From Oceanospirillales bacterium (lineage in GTDB: Bacteria > Pseudomonadota > Gammaproteobacteria > Pseudomonadales > Balneatricaceae), in the NCBI GenBank assembly GCA_018223185.1, contig JAAEYW010000015.1, forward strand, positions 29,119-93,118: a DNA stretch of 64,000 nt. The letters are read 5' to 3'. Position numbers and translations under genes: made by a program. The notes below the pieces were generated by a model, which searched no databases, was not told the origin of the DNA, and worked only from the letters and a program-made list of their open reading frames with translations. Shown one piece after another: positions 49,031 through 58,688 of this stretch (its first letter is position 1; every line of letters starts with the position of its first letter).

Positions 49031-50188
49031 ATGAATGCACAGAATGAGCTGCACAATCTTGAAGTAGGTTACGACGTTCCGGCCATCCCGGGAATGGATG
49101 AAGCGGATATTCAGACACCCTGTCTGATTGTTGACCTCGATGCGCTGGAAAAAAATATCCGCACCATGGGGCAGTACGCTAAACAGATGGGGGTGCGTCA
49201 CCGGGTGCACGGCAAGATGCATAAGTCGGTTGATATTGCATTATTGCAGGAAAAACTGGGTGATAGCTGCGGTGTTTGCTGCCAGAAGGTTTCTGAGGCT
49301 GAGGTGTTTGCCCGCGGCGGAATTAAAGATGTACTGGTATCGAACCAGGTGCGTGATCCGGCCAAGATCGACCGTATGGCACGGTTGCCAAAACTGGGTG
49401 CCCGGACGATCTGCTGTGTTGATGATATTGAAAACGTAGCGGAACTATCTGCCGCAGCGCAGAAGCATGGCACGCAGATCGAGTGTCTGGTTGAGATCGA
49501 TTGTGGTGCCGGACGTTGCGGTGTTGCCGCAGGGCAGCCGGTTGTGGATATCGCTCTGGCGATTGATGCGGCTCCCGGTCTGAAGTTCGCCGGTATTCAG
49601 GCGTATCAGGGGGCGATGCAGCATCTGCAGAACTATAACGAGCGCAAAGAGAAAGTCGACATTGCCATTGAGATGGTGGCCCGTTCGGTTGAGATGCTTA
49701 AAGCCGCAGGGCTTGAGTGCGACATCGTCGGTGGCGGCGGTACCGGGTCCTATTATTTTGAAGGGGCTTCCGGTGTTTATAACGAGCTGCAGTGTGGTTC
49801 CTACGCCTTTATGGATGCCGATTACCAGACCATCCATGATGAAAACGGTGAGCGGATCTCCGAGTTTGAAAACTCACTGTTTATTCTCACCTCGGTCATG
49901 AGCCACGCTAAAGCCGATAAAGCGATCTGTGATGCCGGTCTGAAAGCGCAGTCTGTTGACAGTGGACTGCCCTATATTTTTGGCCGCGACGATGTGGAAT
50001 ATATCAAATGCTCTGATGAGCATGGGGTGATCTCCGATCCGAATGGCGCACTGAAGGTGAACCAGAAGATACGTCTGGTGCCGGGGCACTGTGATCCCAC
50101 CTGTAATGTTCACGATTACTATGTGGGTGTACGTAATGGCAAGGTGGAAACACTGTGGCCGGTATCGGCCCGCGGTAAGGCTTACTAA
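49031..50188 (+). CDS. bhcC: beta-hydroxyaspartate aldolase
   Basis: 385 aa D-threonine aldolase-like (TPCLIVDLDALEKNIRTM...RHRVHGKMHKS; C-terminal metal-site HCDPTCNVHDYY). Confidence 0.9.
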   Translation: MNAQNELHNLEVGYDVPAIPGMDEADIQTPCLIVDLDALEKNIRTMGQYAKQMGVRHRVHGKMHKSVDIALLQEKLGDSCGVCCQKVSEAEVFARGGIKDVLVSNQVRDPAKIDRMARLPKLGARTICCVDDIENVAELSAAAQKHGTQIECLVEIDCGAGRCGVAAGQPVVDIALAIDAAPGLKFAGIQAYQGAMQHLQNYNERKEKVDIAIEMVARSVEMLKAAGLECDIVGGGGTGSYYFEGASGVYNELQCGSYAFMDADYQTIHDENGERISEFENSLFILTSVMSHAKADKAICDAGLKAQSVDSGLPYIFGRDDVEYIKCSDEHGVISDPNGALKVNQKIRLVPGHCDPTCNVHDYYVGVRNGKVETLWPVSARGKAY

Positions 50189-50256
50189 GGCACTTAAACC
50201 CGATGAACAGATGTCCGTCAGGGCATCTGATGAATATCTGATTAAGGAGAATATGT

Positions 50257-51270
50257 ATGGGTGCTTCTTTAGAAGAGCCGGCCACAGTCAATGCAATAGG
50301 GGGAATAAACCTTGTATCTGAAGCTGTTTGTGAGCAAGTGGTTGGCAGGCCAGAGGCCTTTACTGCCGTTGAAAACGTGTTTGCGGCAATGGCCCGTGGT
50401 GATGCGTATAACTTCCCTGTGGTTCGGGAAGCGATCGGTCATGCCGATGCCCTCTATGGTTTCAAGTCCGGCTTCGATCGTGCCGGGATGGTACTGGGGG
50501 TCAAATCCGGTGGTTACTGGCCGGGTAACGTCGATAAAAACCTGACCAATCATCAGTCCACCGTGATTCTGTTTGATCCGGATACCGGTCAGCTGAAGTC
50601 GCTGGTGGGCGGCAATTATCTGACCGCCGTGCGCACGGCAGCGGCTTCGGCAGTGTCGATTGCGCATCTGGCGCGCCAGGATGCCCGGGTGCTGGGGATG
50701 GTCGGTGCCGGACATCAGTCAACCTTCCAGTTGCGGGCCGCGGTTGAGCAACGCAACTTTGAAAAAGTGGTGGCCTGGAATCCTCATCCGGAATATCTGT
50801 CGCGGCTGGCGGCGGTGTGTGATGAGCTGGGGCTGCCGTTTGAAGCGGTTGAGCGGGAGCAACTGGGAGCCGAGGCGGATGTCATTATCACCATCACCTC
50901 TGCTTTTGAACCGCTGCTGATGAAACAGTGGATTAAACCGGGCACCCATATCGCCTGTATGGGCACCGATACCCGGGGCAAGCAGGAAGTTGATCCTGAA
51001 CTGCTGGCGAGCGCTTCGGTATTTACCGATGAGGTGGCACAGTCGATCTCTATCGGTGAAGCCCAGCACGCAGTCGCCTCGGGTCTGCTGAGTGAAACCG
51101 CTATCACGCCTGTCGGTGAGGTGATCAATGGCACCCATCCGGGCCGTCGTGATGACCAGGAGATCACCCTGTTTGATGGCACGGGTGTCGGCCTTCAGGA
51201 TCTGGCGGTTGCCTCCGCTGCGGTCGAACTGGCGCAGAAACAGGGGCTGGCTCAGACAGTCGTGCTGTAA
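50257..51270 (+). CDS. bhcD: iminosuccinate reductase (ornithine cyclodeaminase/mu-crystallin family)
   Basis: 337 aa; GGNYLTAVRTAAASAVSIAHLARQDARVLGMVGAGHQS. Confidence 0.9.
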   Translation: MGASLEEPATVNAIGGINLVSEAVCEQVVGRPEAFTAVENVFAAMARGDAYNFPVVREAIGHADALYGFKSGFDRAGMVLGVKSGGYWPGNVDKNLTNHQSTVILFDPDTGQLKSLVGGNYLTAVRTAAASAVSIAHLARQDARVLGMVGAGHQSTFQLRAAVEQRNFEKVVAWNPHPEYLSRLAAVCDELGLPFEAVEREQLGAEADVIITITSAFEPLLMKQWIKPGTHIACMGTDTRGKQEVDPELLASASVFTDEVAQSISIGEAQHAVASGLLSETAITPVGEVINGTHPGRRDDQEITLFDGTGVGLQDLAVASAAVELAQKQGLAQTVVL

Positions 51271-51297
51271 CTCAGCCCGTTTTTATCGCCAGACTTA

Positions 51298-51340
51298 AGC
51301 ACCCCTGACGTTCAGGACGGGGTGTTTCTTCTCTTAATTT
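51298..51340 (+). terminator. terminator or attenuator between bhcD and downstream gene
   Basis: AAGCACCCC-TGACGTTCAGGA-CGGGGTGTTT then T-rich tract. Confidence 0.5.
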
Positions 51341-51361
51341 TTTATCGTACAGGTGCTGATC

Positions 51362-52246
51362 ATGAGTTCTGCTGCACGATTACGACTGCGTGAGCTGCTG
51401 GATAGTCAGCAATGTGTTACCTGCGCGTCGGTATTTGACCCTCTGTCCTCACGGATGGCGGATGAGATAGGTTTTCAGGTCGGCATTCTGGGTGGCTCTG
51501 TGGCATCGCTGATGTCGCTCGGGGTGCCGGATATCTATCTGCTGACCCTGAGCGAACTGGCGGAACAGGCGCGCAGGGTGTGTCAGGCGTCCGATCTGCC
51601 GGTGATTGTTGATGGTGATAACGGTTATGGTAATGCCCTCAATGTGATGCGCACGGTGGCTGAGCTTGAACATGCCGGTGCAGCGGTGATCACCATCGAA
51701 GATACGGTTATTCCCAGACCCTATAAACAGCCGGAGCTGAACCTCAGCAGTATTGAAGAGGGCTGCAGTAAACTACAGGCGGCACTGAACGCCCGTAAAG
51801 ATGCAAACCTGGCGATCTTTGCCCGTACTCATGCACATCAGCCTCATCGGAATCTGCTCGAACGGATGGACGCTTACAGTCGCAGCGGAGTGGATGGCAT
51901 CTGTATTTTTGGCCAGATATCCAGAGCGTTGCTGGTGCAGCTTAACCGGGTTACCGATCTGCCGCTGATGCTGATCGATTATGAAGCGTCTGGGCTATCT
52001 TCAGGCTCAGGGCTGTCTTCAGAAGAGTTGATGCAACTGGGGGTGCGGATTCATTTCAATGGTCATCGTGCGTATGAAGACTCGGTTAAGGCGACCTATC
52101 AGTCGCTGCTGCAACTGCATAACGGCCGTGAATCCCGCGGCAGGACCGATAACGATCAGAATGCGAAGCAGCTGATCGGACGCTTTGCCCGACAGCAGAG
52201 CTTTACGGCTATGAGCAACGATTATCTTGATCCCGTTGCCCGTTAA
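51362..52246 (+). CDS. isocitrate lyase/PEP mutase superfamily; oxaloacetate decarboxylase-like
   Basis: 294 aa; DLPVIVDGDNGYGNALNVMRTVAELEHAGAAVITIEDTVIPRPYK. Confidence 0.8.
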   Translation: MSSAARLRLRELLDSQQCVTCASVFDPLSSRMADEIGFQVGILGGSVASLMSLGVPDIYLLTLSELAEQARRVCQASDLPVIVDGDNGYGNALNVMRTVAELEHAGAAVITIEDTVIPRPYKQPELNLSSIEEGCSKLQAALNARKDANLAIFARTHAHQPHRNLLERMDAYSRSGVDGICIFGQISRALLVQLNRVTDLPLMLIDYEASGLSSGSGLSSEELMQLGVRIHFNGHRAYEDSVKATYQSLLQLHNGRESRGRTDNDQNAKQLIGRFARQQSFTAMSNDYLDPVAR

Positions 52247-52254
52247 GCGGGTAA

Positions 52255-52899
52255 TTACTTAATCAGAAGATCAATCAGTACCCCAGGTTCGTTAATCAGA
52301 TAATCACTGTTGGCGCTGTTCAGTTCGTCAGTTTCGCCATAACCCCAGCTGACGGCCACTGAGTTCAGCCCGTGTGCCCTGGCGGCCTGAATATCGCTGG
52401 CTCTGTCGCCGACCATCCAGTGGATGCTGTGAGGGCGGGGGTGATGTCTGATTAACTCCCCCAGATGCTCGGTTTTATCGCTTTTACCTCCGCTGAGTTC
52501 ACTCCCGTGGATGCCATCAAACAGGTTAGCCAGCCGTGCATCCTGTAGCAGCCACTCAGCCTGAGGCTGGGGTTTAACCGTCAGGACCCGCAACCGTAAC
52601 CCGGCATTTGCAAGCTGTTCTAACACCTCCCGGACACCGGGATAAACGACGTAGTTTCTGATCCCCTGCTGCAGGTAATGCTGCCGGAAGCGGGTGACCG
52701 CATCCTCAATCAGAGGCACCTCTTTACTGCCCATCAGCCGGGCAAAGCTATCGCGAATAGGCGGCCCAAAGCAGCTCTGTAACTGCTCTGCTGTGGCCTG
52801 TGGATAACCGAGCCCGGCGAGCGCACTCTGAATTGATTCGGCAATGCCGTTTTGAGAGTCGAGCAGGGTGCCATCGAGATCAAAAAATACAGTGTTCAT
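52255..52899 (-). CDS. HAD-family phosphatase (phosphoglycolate phosphatase-like)
   Basis: MNTVFFDLDGTLLDSQNGI...; WMVGDRASDIQAARAHGLNSVAVSWGYG. Confidence 0.88.
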   Translation of the reverse strand: MNTVFFDLDGTLLDSQNGIAESIQSALAGLGYPQATAEQLQSCFGPPIRDSFARLMGSKEVPLIEDAVTRFRQHYLQQGIRNYVVYPGVREVLEQLANAGLRLRVLTVKPQPQAEWLLQDARLANLFDGIHGSELSGGKSDKTEHLGELIRHHPRPHSIHWMVGDRASDIQAARAHGLNSVAVSWGYGETDELNSANSDYLINEPGVLIDLLIK

Positions 52900-52947
52900 A
52901 GTGAGGCTTATCTTCGTGGATATCTGGTTACCGGTGCAGAGTGTTTT

Positions 52948-52959
52948 ATTGTACACAAT
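52948..52959. promoter_or_regulatory. ATTGTACACAAT palindrome upstream of HAD phosphatase
   Basis: one-base-class variant of ATTGTATACAAT seen at 53892 and 59682. Confidence 0.35.
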
Positions 52960-53029
52960 TTTAAACAGGGTGGTTTGATCTGAGAACGCTGCGCGTGTCT
53001 GAGGCTCGAAAGAACATCGGGCGGTGGCC

Positions 53030-53640
53030 GCTTCTGTAGGAGCCGCTTCCAGCGGCGATTGAAACGCTCGCGTAGGAACGCCTTTAGCATGCCCTCTGGG
53101 TACCCGGTGCGATGGTTTGTGCAGGTGCAAGGTCTTATCGCTGCAAGATGCAGCTCCTACGATTAAACCTACAATTCAACCCCGCAATGAAACTGATGAT
53201 CTGACCACTTTTGTGGGAGCCGCTTCCAGCGGCGATAAAACCGCTCGCGTAGGAGCGCCTTTAGCATGCCTTCTGGGTATCAGGCGCGATAGTCTGTGCC
53301 GCGTGAGATAAATCGCTGCAGGATGCAGCTCCTACGATTAAACCTACAATTCAACCCCGCAATGAAACTGATGATCTGACCACTTTTGTGGGAGCCGCTT
53401 CCAGCGGCGATAAAACCGCTCGCGTAGGAGCGCCTTTAGCATGCCCTCTGGGTATCAGGCGCGATGAATCTATTCGTGGTTCGATGTCCGAACGCTACGC
53501 TTGTCCGGGGTCTGGAAAAACATCGGGTGGTCGCATTTTTCGTAGGAGCGCCTTTAGCATGCCCTCTGGGTACCAGGCGCGAAGGTCTGTGCCGGTGCAA
53601 AGCCTTATCGCTGCAGGATGCAGCTCCTACAGATTAGCAC
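53030..53640. repeat. REP-like array including a ~175-bp tandem duplication
   Basis: GTAGGAGC..CTTCCAGCGGCGAT units and long-loop units GCGCCTTTAGCATGCCCTCTGGGTATCAGGCGCGAT; CGATTAAACCTACAATTCAACCCCGCAATGAAACTGATGATCTGACCACTTTTGTGGGAGCC occurs at ~53160 and ~53335. Confidence 0.85.
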
Positions 53641-53707
53641 CTACAATTTAGCTCCTACACTTCAATCGACAATGAACCGACAATAAAACCAACACCTTTA
53701 AAACACA

Positions 53708-53804
53708 TAAAAAAAAAAGACCGTCAGTCGCCTGACGGTCTTAAAACCCTCGAAAGGGGAGTCAACAAGAACCTCACCGAAAATGGATAGGTTGACGGTG
53801 AAGA
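53708..53804 (-). ncRNA. candidate small RNA with own promoter and intrinsic terminator
   Basis: minus: TTGACT-17-CACTAT promoter-like; GTCAAC...GTTGAC stem, CCCTTTCGAGGG tetraloop, AAGACCGTCAG-GCGA-CTGACGGTCTTTTTTTTTT terminator; no ORF. Confidence 0.6.
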
Positions 53805-53891
53805 GCTGTCATAGTGTCTAATCCTGACTTTTTAGTCAACTTTATGCCGGGTTAAAAGGTTTCACTATATGGCAACAATATATCTATTATT

Positions 53892-53901
53892 TTGTATACA
53901 A
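53892..53901. promoter_or_regulatory. TTGTATACAA palindrome upstream of GlcG-like gene
   Basis: perfect palindrome in the promoter region; recurs at 59682. Confidence 0.45.
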
Positions 53902-54025
53902 TAATTTGGTGTGAATGTATGTTTTATCTATAGAGTCGTTTTATATACCGCTGCACGAAGGTGTCGTCAGCGCCGAACGATCAGGTTTCTCAAATAATAA
54001 AATTAATATTTCAGAGGTAATACTG

Positions 54026-54463
54026 ATGGTCAGACTTGATCTGGAAAGTTCAATCGTCATAACCCAGGCGGCATTTGGTAAAAGTCGTGAGCTGAGTGCA
54101 GCGCCATTAACGGTGGCAATTCTGGATAGCGCCGGTAAGCTGATTTCGCTTCAGCGCCAGGATGGTTCGAGTATGCTGCGCCCGGATATAGCGATCGGTA
54201 AGGCATGGGGGGCCGTTGCCATGGGAAAGTCATCCCGTGAACTGGGCCGGGATGCGCTTGAGCGTCCGGCGTTTATATCTTCTTTAACGACTCTCGCTCA
54301 GGGTCATCTGGTGCCTGTTGCGGGCGGTGTGCTGGTGCGCAACAGCGATAATGAAGTGGTCGGAGCAGTGGGAATCAGCGGTGACTTGTCGGATGTCGAT
54401 GAGCTTTGTGCGATTACAGGCATTCAGGCCGCAGGACTGATTGCGGATGCGGGCACTGTCTAA
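54026..54463 (+). CDS. GlcG/HbpS-family (heme-binding-like) protein
   Basis: 145 aa; APLTVAILDSAGKLISLQRQDGSSMLRPDIAIGKAWGAVAMG...VPVAGGVLVR. Confidence 0.88.
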   Translation: MVRLDLESSIVITQAAFGKSRELSAAPLTVAILDSAGKLISLQRQDGSSMLRPDIAIGKAWGAVAMGKSSRELGRDALERPAFISSLTTLAQGHLVPVAGGVLVRNSDNEVVGAVGISGDLSDVDELCAITGIQAAGLIADAGTV

Positions 54464-54486
54464 AGCCTGATGGCGTAACCCTACAG

Positions 54487-54520
54487 ACACAGCCTCCGTG
54501 AATACGGGGGCTTTTTTGTT
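54487..54520 (+). terminator. terminator of GlcG-like gene
   Basis: GCCTCCGT-GAAT-ACGGGGGCTTTTTT. Confidence 0.75.
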
Positions 54521-54527
54521 ATTAAGC

Positions 54528-55145
54528 TTAAGCTTGAGAAGGCTGCACGCCGCAACCTTTCAATATCAGCCGGGTAAGCTGATCGGCCGCGATATCATAG
54601 TCATTCTGAGTCATCTTATCTTTGCCGGTGACCTTTGAAATCTGCCAGTCGAAGTCGGCATAGGTCTGAGTTGAGGCCCAGATGGTAAATAGCAGGTGGT
54701 GCGGATTAACCGGGTCGATCAGCCCCCGGTCGACCCAGGACTGAATCTTGTTACTGCTGACACGAGTCTGTTCCATCATCTGTTCAGCGATATCATCGGG
54801 CAGGTGAGGGGCGCCGTGCATGATCTCACTGGCAAACACCTTGGAGGCAGACGGGTGTTGTTGAGAAACCCGTATTTTGGCACGGATATACTGTTCCAGC
54901 ACCGTTGTGGGGTCATCGTTTTCGTAAAACGGGGTGGCAGCCTGAAGCAGTGGTTCAATCACGCTTTCAATAACGCTGCGGTAGAGGTTTTTTTTGCTTT
55001 TAAAATAGTAGTAAACGTTAGCCTTGGGCAGGCCTGCATGTTCGGCTATATCCACGGTTTTGGTCGCGGCATAACCCTGAGCGGCAAAAATTTCACTGGC
55101 AGCCTGAATAATCAGCTCCCTGTTACGTTCCCTTATCTTAGCCAT
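54528..55145 (-). CDS. TetR-family regulator, RutR-like
   Basis: start MAKIRERNRELIIQAASEIFAAQGY...; SQQHPSASKVFASEIMHGAP and DPVNPHHLLFTIWASTQTYADF resemble RutR. Confidence 0.85.
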   Translation of the reverse strand: MAKIRERNRELIIQAASEIFAAQGYAATKTVDIAEHAGLPKANVYYYFKSKKNLYRSVIESVIEPLLQAATPFYENDDPTTVLEQYIRAKIRVSQQHPSASKVFASEIMHGAPHLPDDIAEQMMEQTRVSSNKIQSWVDRGLIDPVNPHHLLFTIWASTQTYADFDWQISKVTGKDKMTQNDYDIAADQLTRLILKGCGVQPSQA

Positions 55146-55228
55146 CGGCGCATCTGCTTCCTGTTTTCTTATTATTCTGAGTGTGACTGTCAACTGCCGG
55201 GCAATGGTATCACCGGCACTCAACCCGG

Positions 55229-55269
55229 CTCAAGAGGGTTCAGGAGGGTTCAAGAGGGTTCAAGAGGGT
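55229..55269. repeat. 10-bp tandem repeat x4
   Basis: TCAAGAGGGT TCAGGAGGGT TCAAGAGGGT TCAAGAGGGT. Confidence 0.85.
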
Positions 55270-55293
55270 TAGGTCCCGCAGCCTGAGTGATAA

Positions 55294-55328
55294 AAGCAAA
55301 AGCCCTGTTATCTGAACAGGGCTTTTTA
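55294..55328. terminator. terminator between puuD operon and TetR gene
   Basis: AAAAGCCCTGTT-ATCTG-AACAGGGCTTTTT. Confidence 0.8.
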
Positions 55329-55358
55329 GTGTGCTATCTGAAGACGGCGTGTGCAAGG

Positions 55359-56534
55359 TTACTCAGTCAGAGCTCCCTGCGCGATCCAGGTGCCCAGCAG
55401 ATCACGTTCCTGTTGCGTCATCTGGGTGATATTACCCAGCGGCATCGCCTGAGTGGTGATCGCCTGAGCCTGAATTCTGGGTGCCAGAGTCTGGATCTGA
55501 TGCGCATCATCCATCACCACGCCGAGCGGTGCGGCGGTGAAACCTGCAAAGGTTGGGGTGGTGGAGTGACATACGGTGCAGCGTTCATCAATGATCTGTT
55601 TGACCTGAGTAAAGCTGACCCGGGTGTCTGATGTTTCAACGCTCTTGGGTGCGGTAACAAAGGCCAGTGCGATCATGCCCAGCGCCGCAGCCGGAATCGT
55701 CCAGATAAATTTCTGGCTTTGGTGACGGGTGTTAAAGTAGTGACGCACCAGTACACTCAGCACCGCCAGCCCGGCCAGAATTGCCCAGTTGTATTCAAAT
55801 CCGTAGGTGCTCGGGAAATGATTGCTGATCATGATGAACAGCACCGGCAGGGTGAAGTAGTTGTTGTGCCGGGAGCGCAACAGGCCTTTGGCAGGCAGTG
55901 CCGGGTCGGGTTCACGACCCGCATTAATGGCACCCACCAGATCGGTCTGCGCCGGCATAATGATAAAGAATACGTTACCCACCATGATGCTGCCGATAAT
56001 GGCGCCGATATGGATGAACGCAGCACGACCACTGAAGACCTGAGTGAATCCCCACGCTGCAGCAATCAGCAGGACAAACAGTACCAGACCCAGTAGCGCA
56101 GGATTCTTACCCAGCGGTGAGTCACACAGGGCGGTATAGATAAACCAGCCAGCGATCAGGCTGCCGATACTGATGCCGATGGCCGCGGCAGAGCTGAGCC
56201 CTGAACCGGGTGCCACCAGATAGAGTTGTGCATTCAGATAATACACCACCGCCAGCAGGATAAAGCCTGACAGGAAGGTGGCATACGCCTCCCATTTAAA
56301 CCAGTGCAGCTGCTCCGGCATCTTTGGCGGGGCAAGTTTGTATTTCTCAAGGTGATAGATACCGCCGCCGTGGATCGCCCACAGATCGCCGGACAGTCCT
56401 TCCCGTGGATTGCTACGGTCCAGATGGTTTTCCAGCCAGACGAAATAGAAGGAAGCGCCGATCCAGGCGATACCGGTAATCATATGTACCCAGCGTACCG
56501 CCAGGTTTAACCATTCAGTGATATGGGGATCCAT
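55359..56534 (-). CDS. puuD: membrane urate hydroxylase with C-terminal cytochrome c domain
   Basis: 391 aa; multi-TM, C-terminal IDERCTVCHSTTPTFAG. Confidence 0.9.
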   Translation of the reverse strand: MDPHITEWLNLAVRWVHMITGIAWIGASFYFVWLENHLDRSNPREGLSGDLWAIHGGGIYHLEKYKLAPPKMPEQLHWFKWEAYATFLSGFILLAVVYYLNAQLYLVAPGSGLSSAAAIGISIGSLIAGWFIYTALCDSPLGKNPALLGLVLFVLLIAAAWGFTQVFSGRAAFIHIGAIIGSIMVGNVFFIIMPAQTDLVGAINAGREPDPALPAKGLLRSRHNNYFTLPVLFIMISNHFPSTYGFEYNWAILAGLAVLSVLVRHYFNTRHQSQKFIWTIPAAALGMIALAFVTAPKSVETSDTRVSFTQVKQIIDERCTVCHSTTPTFAGFTAAPLGVVMDDAHQIQTLAPRIQAQAITTQAMPLGNITQMTQQERDLLGTWIAQGALTE

Positions 56535-56623
56535 GGTTTACTCCTCATATAGTGACGCTTATCGCTTTCGCTAAAGGCCAAAGTTATTAATTTTTATTGT
56601 GTCCGTTCCCGCTTGCCTGTCTG

Positions 56624-57142
56624 TCAGTGGTCTGACTCAAGCTCTATCCGGGTGTCTTCAGCAAAGTAATATTCATCACAGTTATTGCCTTCACCCTCGC
56701 GGTCGACAACCAGAAAGTCATCTTCCGGTACACAGCTTAAAACCGGGTGATGCCAGACGCCGGGGTGATAATTGATACCCTGACTGCCATCGGTGATAAA
56801 GGCGCGAATTTTGCCAGGTTCGGGTGTATCACCGGGTTCAGCAACGATGATCAGAAACGGGTTCTGCTTCAGGGGAATAAATGCCTGACTGCCAAACGGA
56901 TGCCGCTCCAGCAGTTTTATCTGTAGCGGCATCTCCAGTCCCTGTGCCCGGAAGATACTGATAATGCCACGGTCGCCCGGCTTGCCCAGCATCACCTCGG
57001 CTAAGCGGTGAAAACGCTGGGTTGAACCATTGTTGATCATGAAAAAGTCACGATCCCGGGTTTCAATAACTGTCCCGTAGGGGGCAAATGCGGCGGCTGT
57101 CAGGGGTTCCGGTGTCAGTATCTGACGGGTCTGTTTAGACAT
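56624..57142 (-). CDS. allA: ureidoglycolate lyase
   Basis: LTAAAFAPYGTVIE...; INYHPGVWHHPVLSCVPEDDFLVVDREG. Confidence 0.93.
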   Translation of the reverse strand: MSKQTRQILTPEPLTAAAFAPYGTVIETRDRDFFMINNGSTQRFHRLAEVMLGKPGDRGIISIFRAQGLEMPLQIKLLERHPFGSQAFIPLKQNPFLIIVAEPGDTPEPGKIRAFITDGSQGINYHPGVWHHPVLSCVPEDDFLVVDREGEGNNCDEYYFAEDTRIELESDH

Positions 57143-57152
57143 TTCAGGTTCC

Positions 57153-58139
57153 TCAGTCGGTGATTTTGCCAAACAGTCTCAGGCGGCTGACACCCCCATC
57201 CGGGAAGATGTTGAGACGGATATGGGTGATTGGCCCCAGATGATTAATCTGCTCAGTAAACTCATGTTCCTGATGCATCTCCAGTTTCTGAGAGGGCAGC
57301 AGTTCTTTCCAGAACAGGCTCTGGGTTTCAATCTGCTCATCGGTGCCGCCTTTAACAAAGGCCGCCTGAATTGAGCAGCTGTCCGGGTAGTTCCCCTTAA
57401 AGTGCAGGGTGTCCACAACGATACGGCTGATCTCACCCGGGTGACCCAGCGCAACGATGACCCAGTCGTTACCCGGTGTGCGGCGGCGGGCGGTTTCCCA
57501 GCCATCGCCCATGTTAATGGCCCGTCCGGGATTAAGAATGTTATTCATCTTACCGAAATGTTCATCACTGCAGGCCAGCGCCCGGCCCCCGTTAAGGGAT
57601 GCCGCCAGATCGATCTCCTGATCGCTGCTGATGCCGGACCAGTTCAGATAAGGGGTGCCATAGACTCTCAGACGGGCGACACCGCCATCCGGGAAAATAT
57701 TAAAGCGGATATGGGTCCAGGGCTGGTCATTATTAATCGCGTGCAGGTGCTGGCTGTCACCGTTGAGGCTGACAGCACCCAGTAGTTCGGTCCATTCGGT
57801 ATCGTCCGCCGGATCGCCGTCCTGACAGAAGCAGGCTTCCAGTGATGCCGAAGGCGGGTAGTTGCCGGTGAAGAAAGAGGTATCAATATCGACACCTTTG
57901 ATTACACCGGGCACACCGAGACGGATGATGGTGTAATCATAGCCTTCAAAGCGCTTCCGGCGGGATTCCCAGCCATCCATCCACTTACCATTGTCATCAA
58001 ATACACCCTCTTTCCAGACCGGGGCTTCCGGTTGTAGCATCCGGTCGACGGCGGCAAACCAGTCGTCAGTTACAAAGATCGCCTTGCTGCCCAGACGGGC
58101 GTCAGCCAGGTTGATGTGTTTCTCAAATGTTGTTGTCAT
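57153..58139 (-). CDS. alc: allantoicase
   Basis: duplicated allantoicase motif [12 protein letters not shown]...[25 protein letters not shown] and [25 protein letters not shown]. Confidence 0.95.
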   Translation of the reverse strand: MTTTFEKHINLADARLGSKAIFVTDDWFAAVDRMLQPEAPVWKEGVFDDNGKWMDGWESRRKRFEGYDYTIIRLGVPGVIKGVDIDTSFFTGNYPPSASLEACFCQDGDPADDTEWTELLGAVSLNGDSQHLHAINNDQPWTHIRFNIFPDGGVARLRVYGTPYLNWSGISSDQEIDLAASLNGGRALACSDEHFGKMNNILNPGRAINMGDGWETARRRTPGNDWVIVALGHPGEISRIVVDTLHFKGNYPDSCSIQAAFVKGGTDEQIETQSLFWKELLPSQKLEMHQEHEFTEQINHLGPITHIRLNIFPDGGVSRLRLFGKITD

Positions 58140-58166
58140 TATCTGTCTCATTCTGGCAAAAATTAG

Positions 58167-58688
58167 TTACATAGCGTCCAGTCGGAACTGCGCTATTTTA
58201 TTAATCTCCAGCAGGGCACGATTGAACTCCTGCTCGGGGTTGTTATGTATACGCTCTTCAAAGGCGCTCAGAATCTGGTGCCGGTTGCTGCCCTTTACCG
58301 CCATAATGAACGGGAAGCCAAACTTTGCTTTGTAAGCATCATTTAACCGGGTAAACCGGTCGAACTCTTCGGCGGTGCACTCACTGATGCCGGCACCGGC
58401 CTGTTCTGAGGTTGAAGATTCAGTCAGCTCACCTGCGATAGCAGCCTTGCCGGCCAGATCCGGGTGAGCGTTGATCAGATCCAGTTGAGATTGTTTATCA
58501 GACTCAAGCAATATCTTTGCCATGCGCTGATGCAGCGCCGTTATCTGATCATGCTGGCTATCAATCCCCAGGTCATAGGCCTGTTCCGCGACCCAGGAAG
58601 AGTGCTCATAGATGTCGCCGAAGGTTTCGACAAACGCTTCACGACTCATCTGGCTCGGGGTGCAGTGTTGAAACTGAGCGTGACTCAT
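58167..58688 (-). CDS. uraD: 2-oxo-4-hydroxy-4-carboxy-5-ureidoimidazoline decarboxylase
   Basis: 173 aa; ...FVETFGDIYEHSSWVAEQAY...INAHPDLAGKAA...NDAYKAKFGFPFIMAVKG. Confidence 0.95.
   Translation of the reverse strand: MSHAQFQHCTPSQMSREAFVETFGDIYEHSSWVAEQAYDLGIDSQHDQITALHQRMAKILLESDKQSQLDLINAHPDLAGKAAIAGELTESSTSEQAGAGISECTAEEFDRFTRLNDAYKAKFGFPFIMAVKGSNRHQILSAFEERIHNNPEQEFNRALLEINKIAQFRLDAM

Noticed and set aside
53030-53640. CRISPR array
   Set aside because: Repeats are palindromic REP-like units of unequal length and spacing, without uniform unique spacers or cas genes
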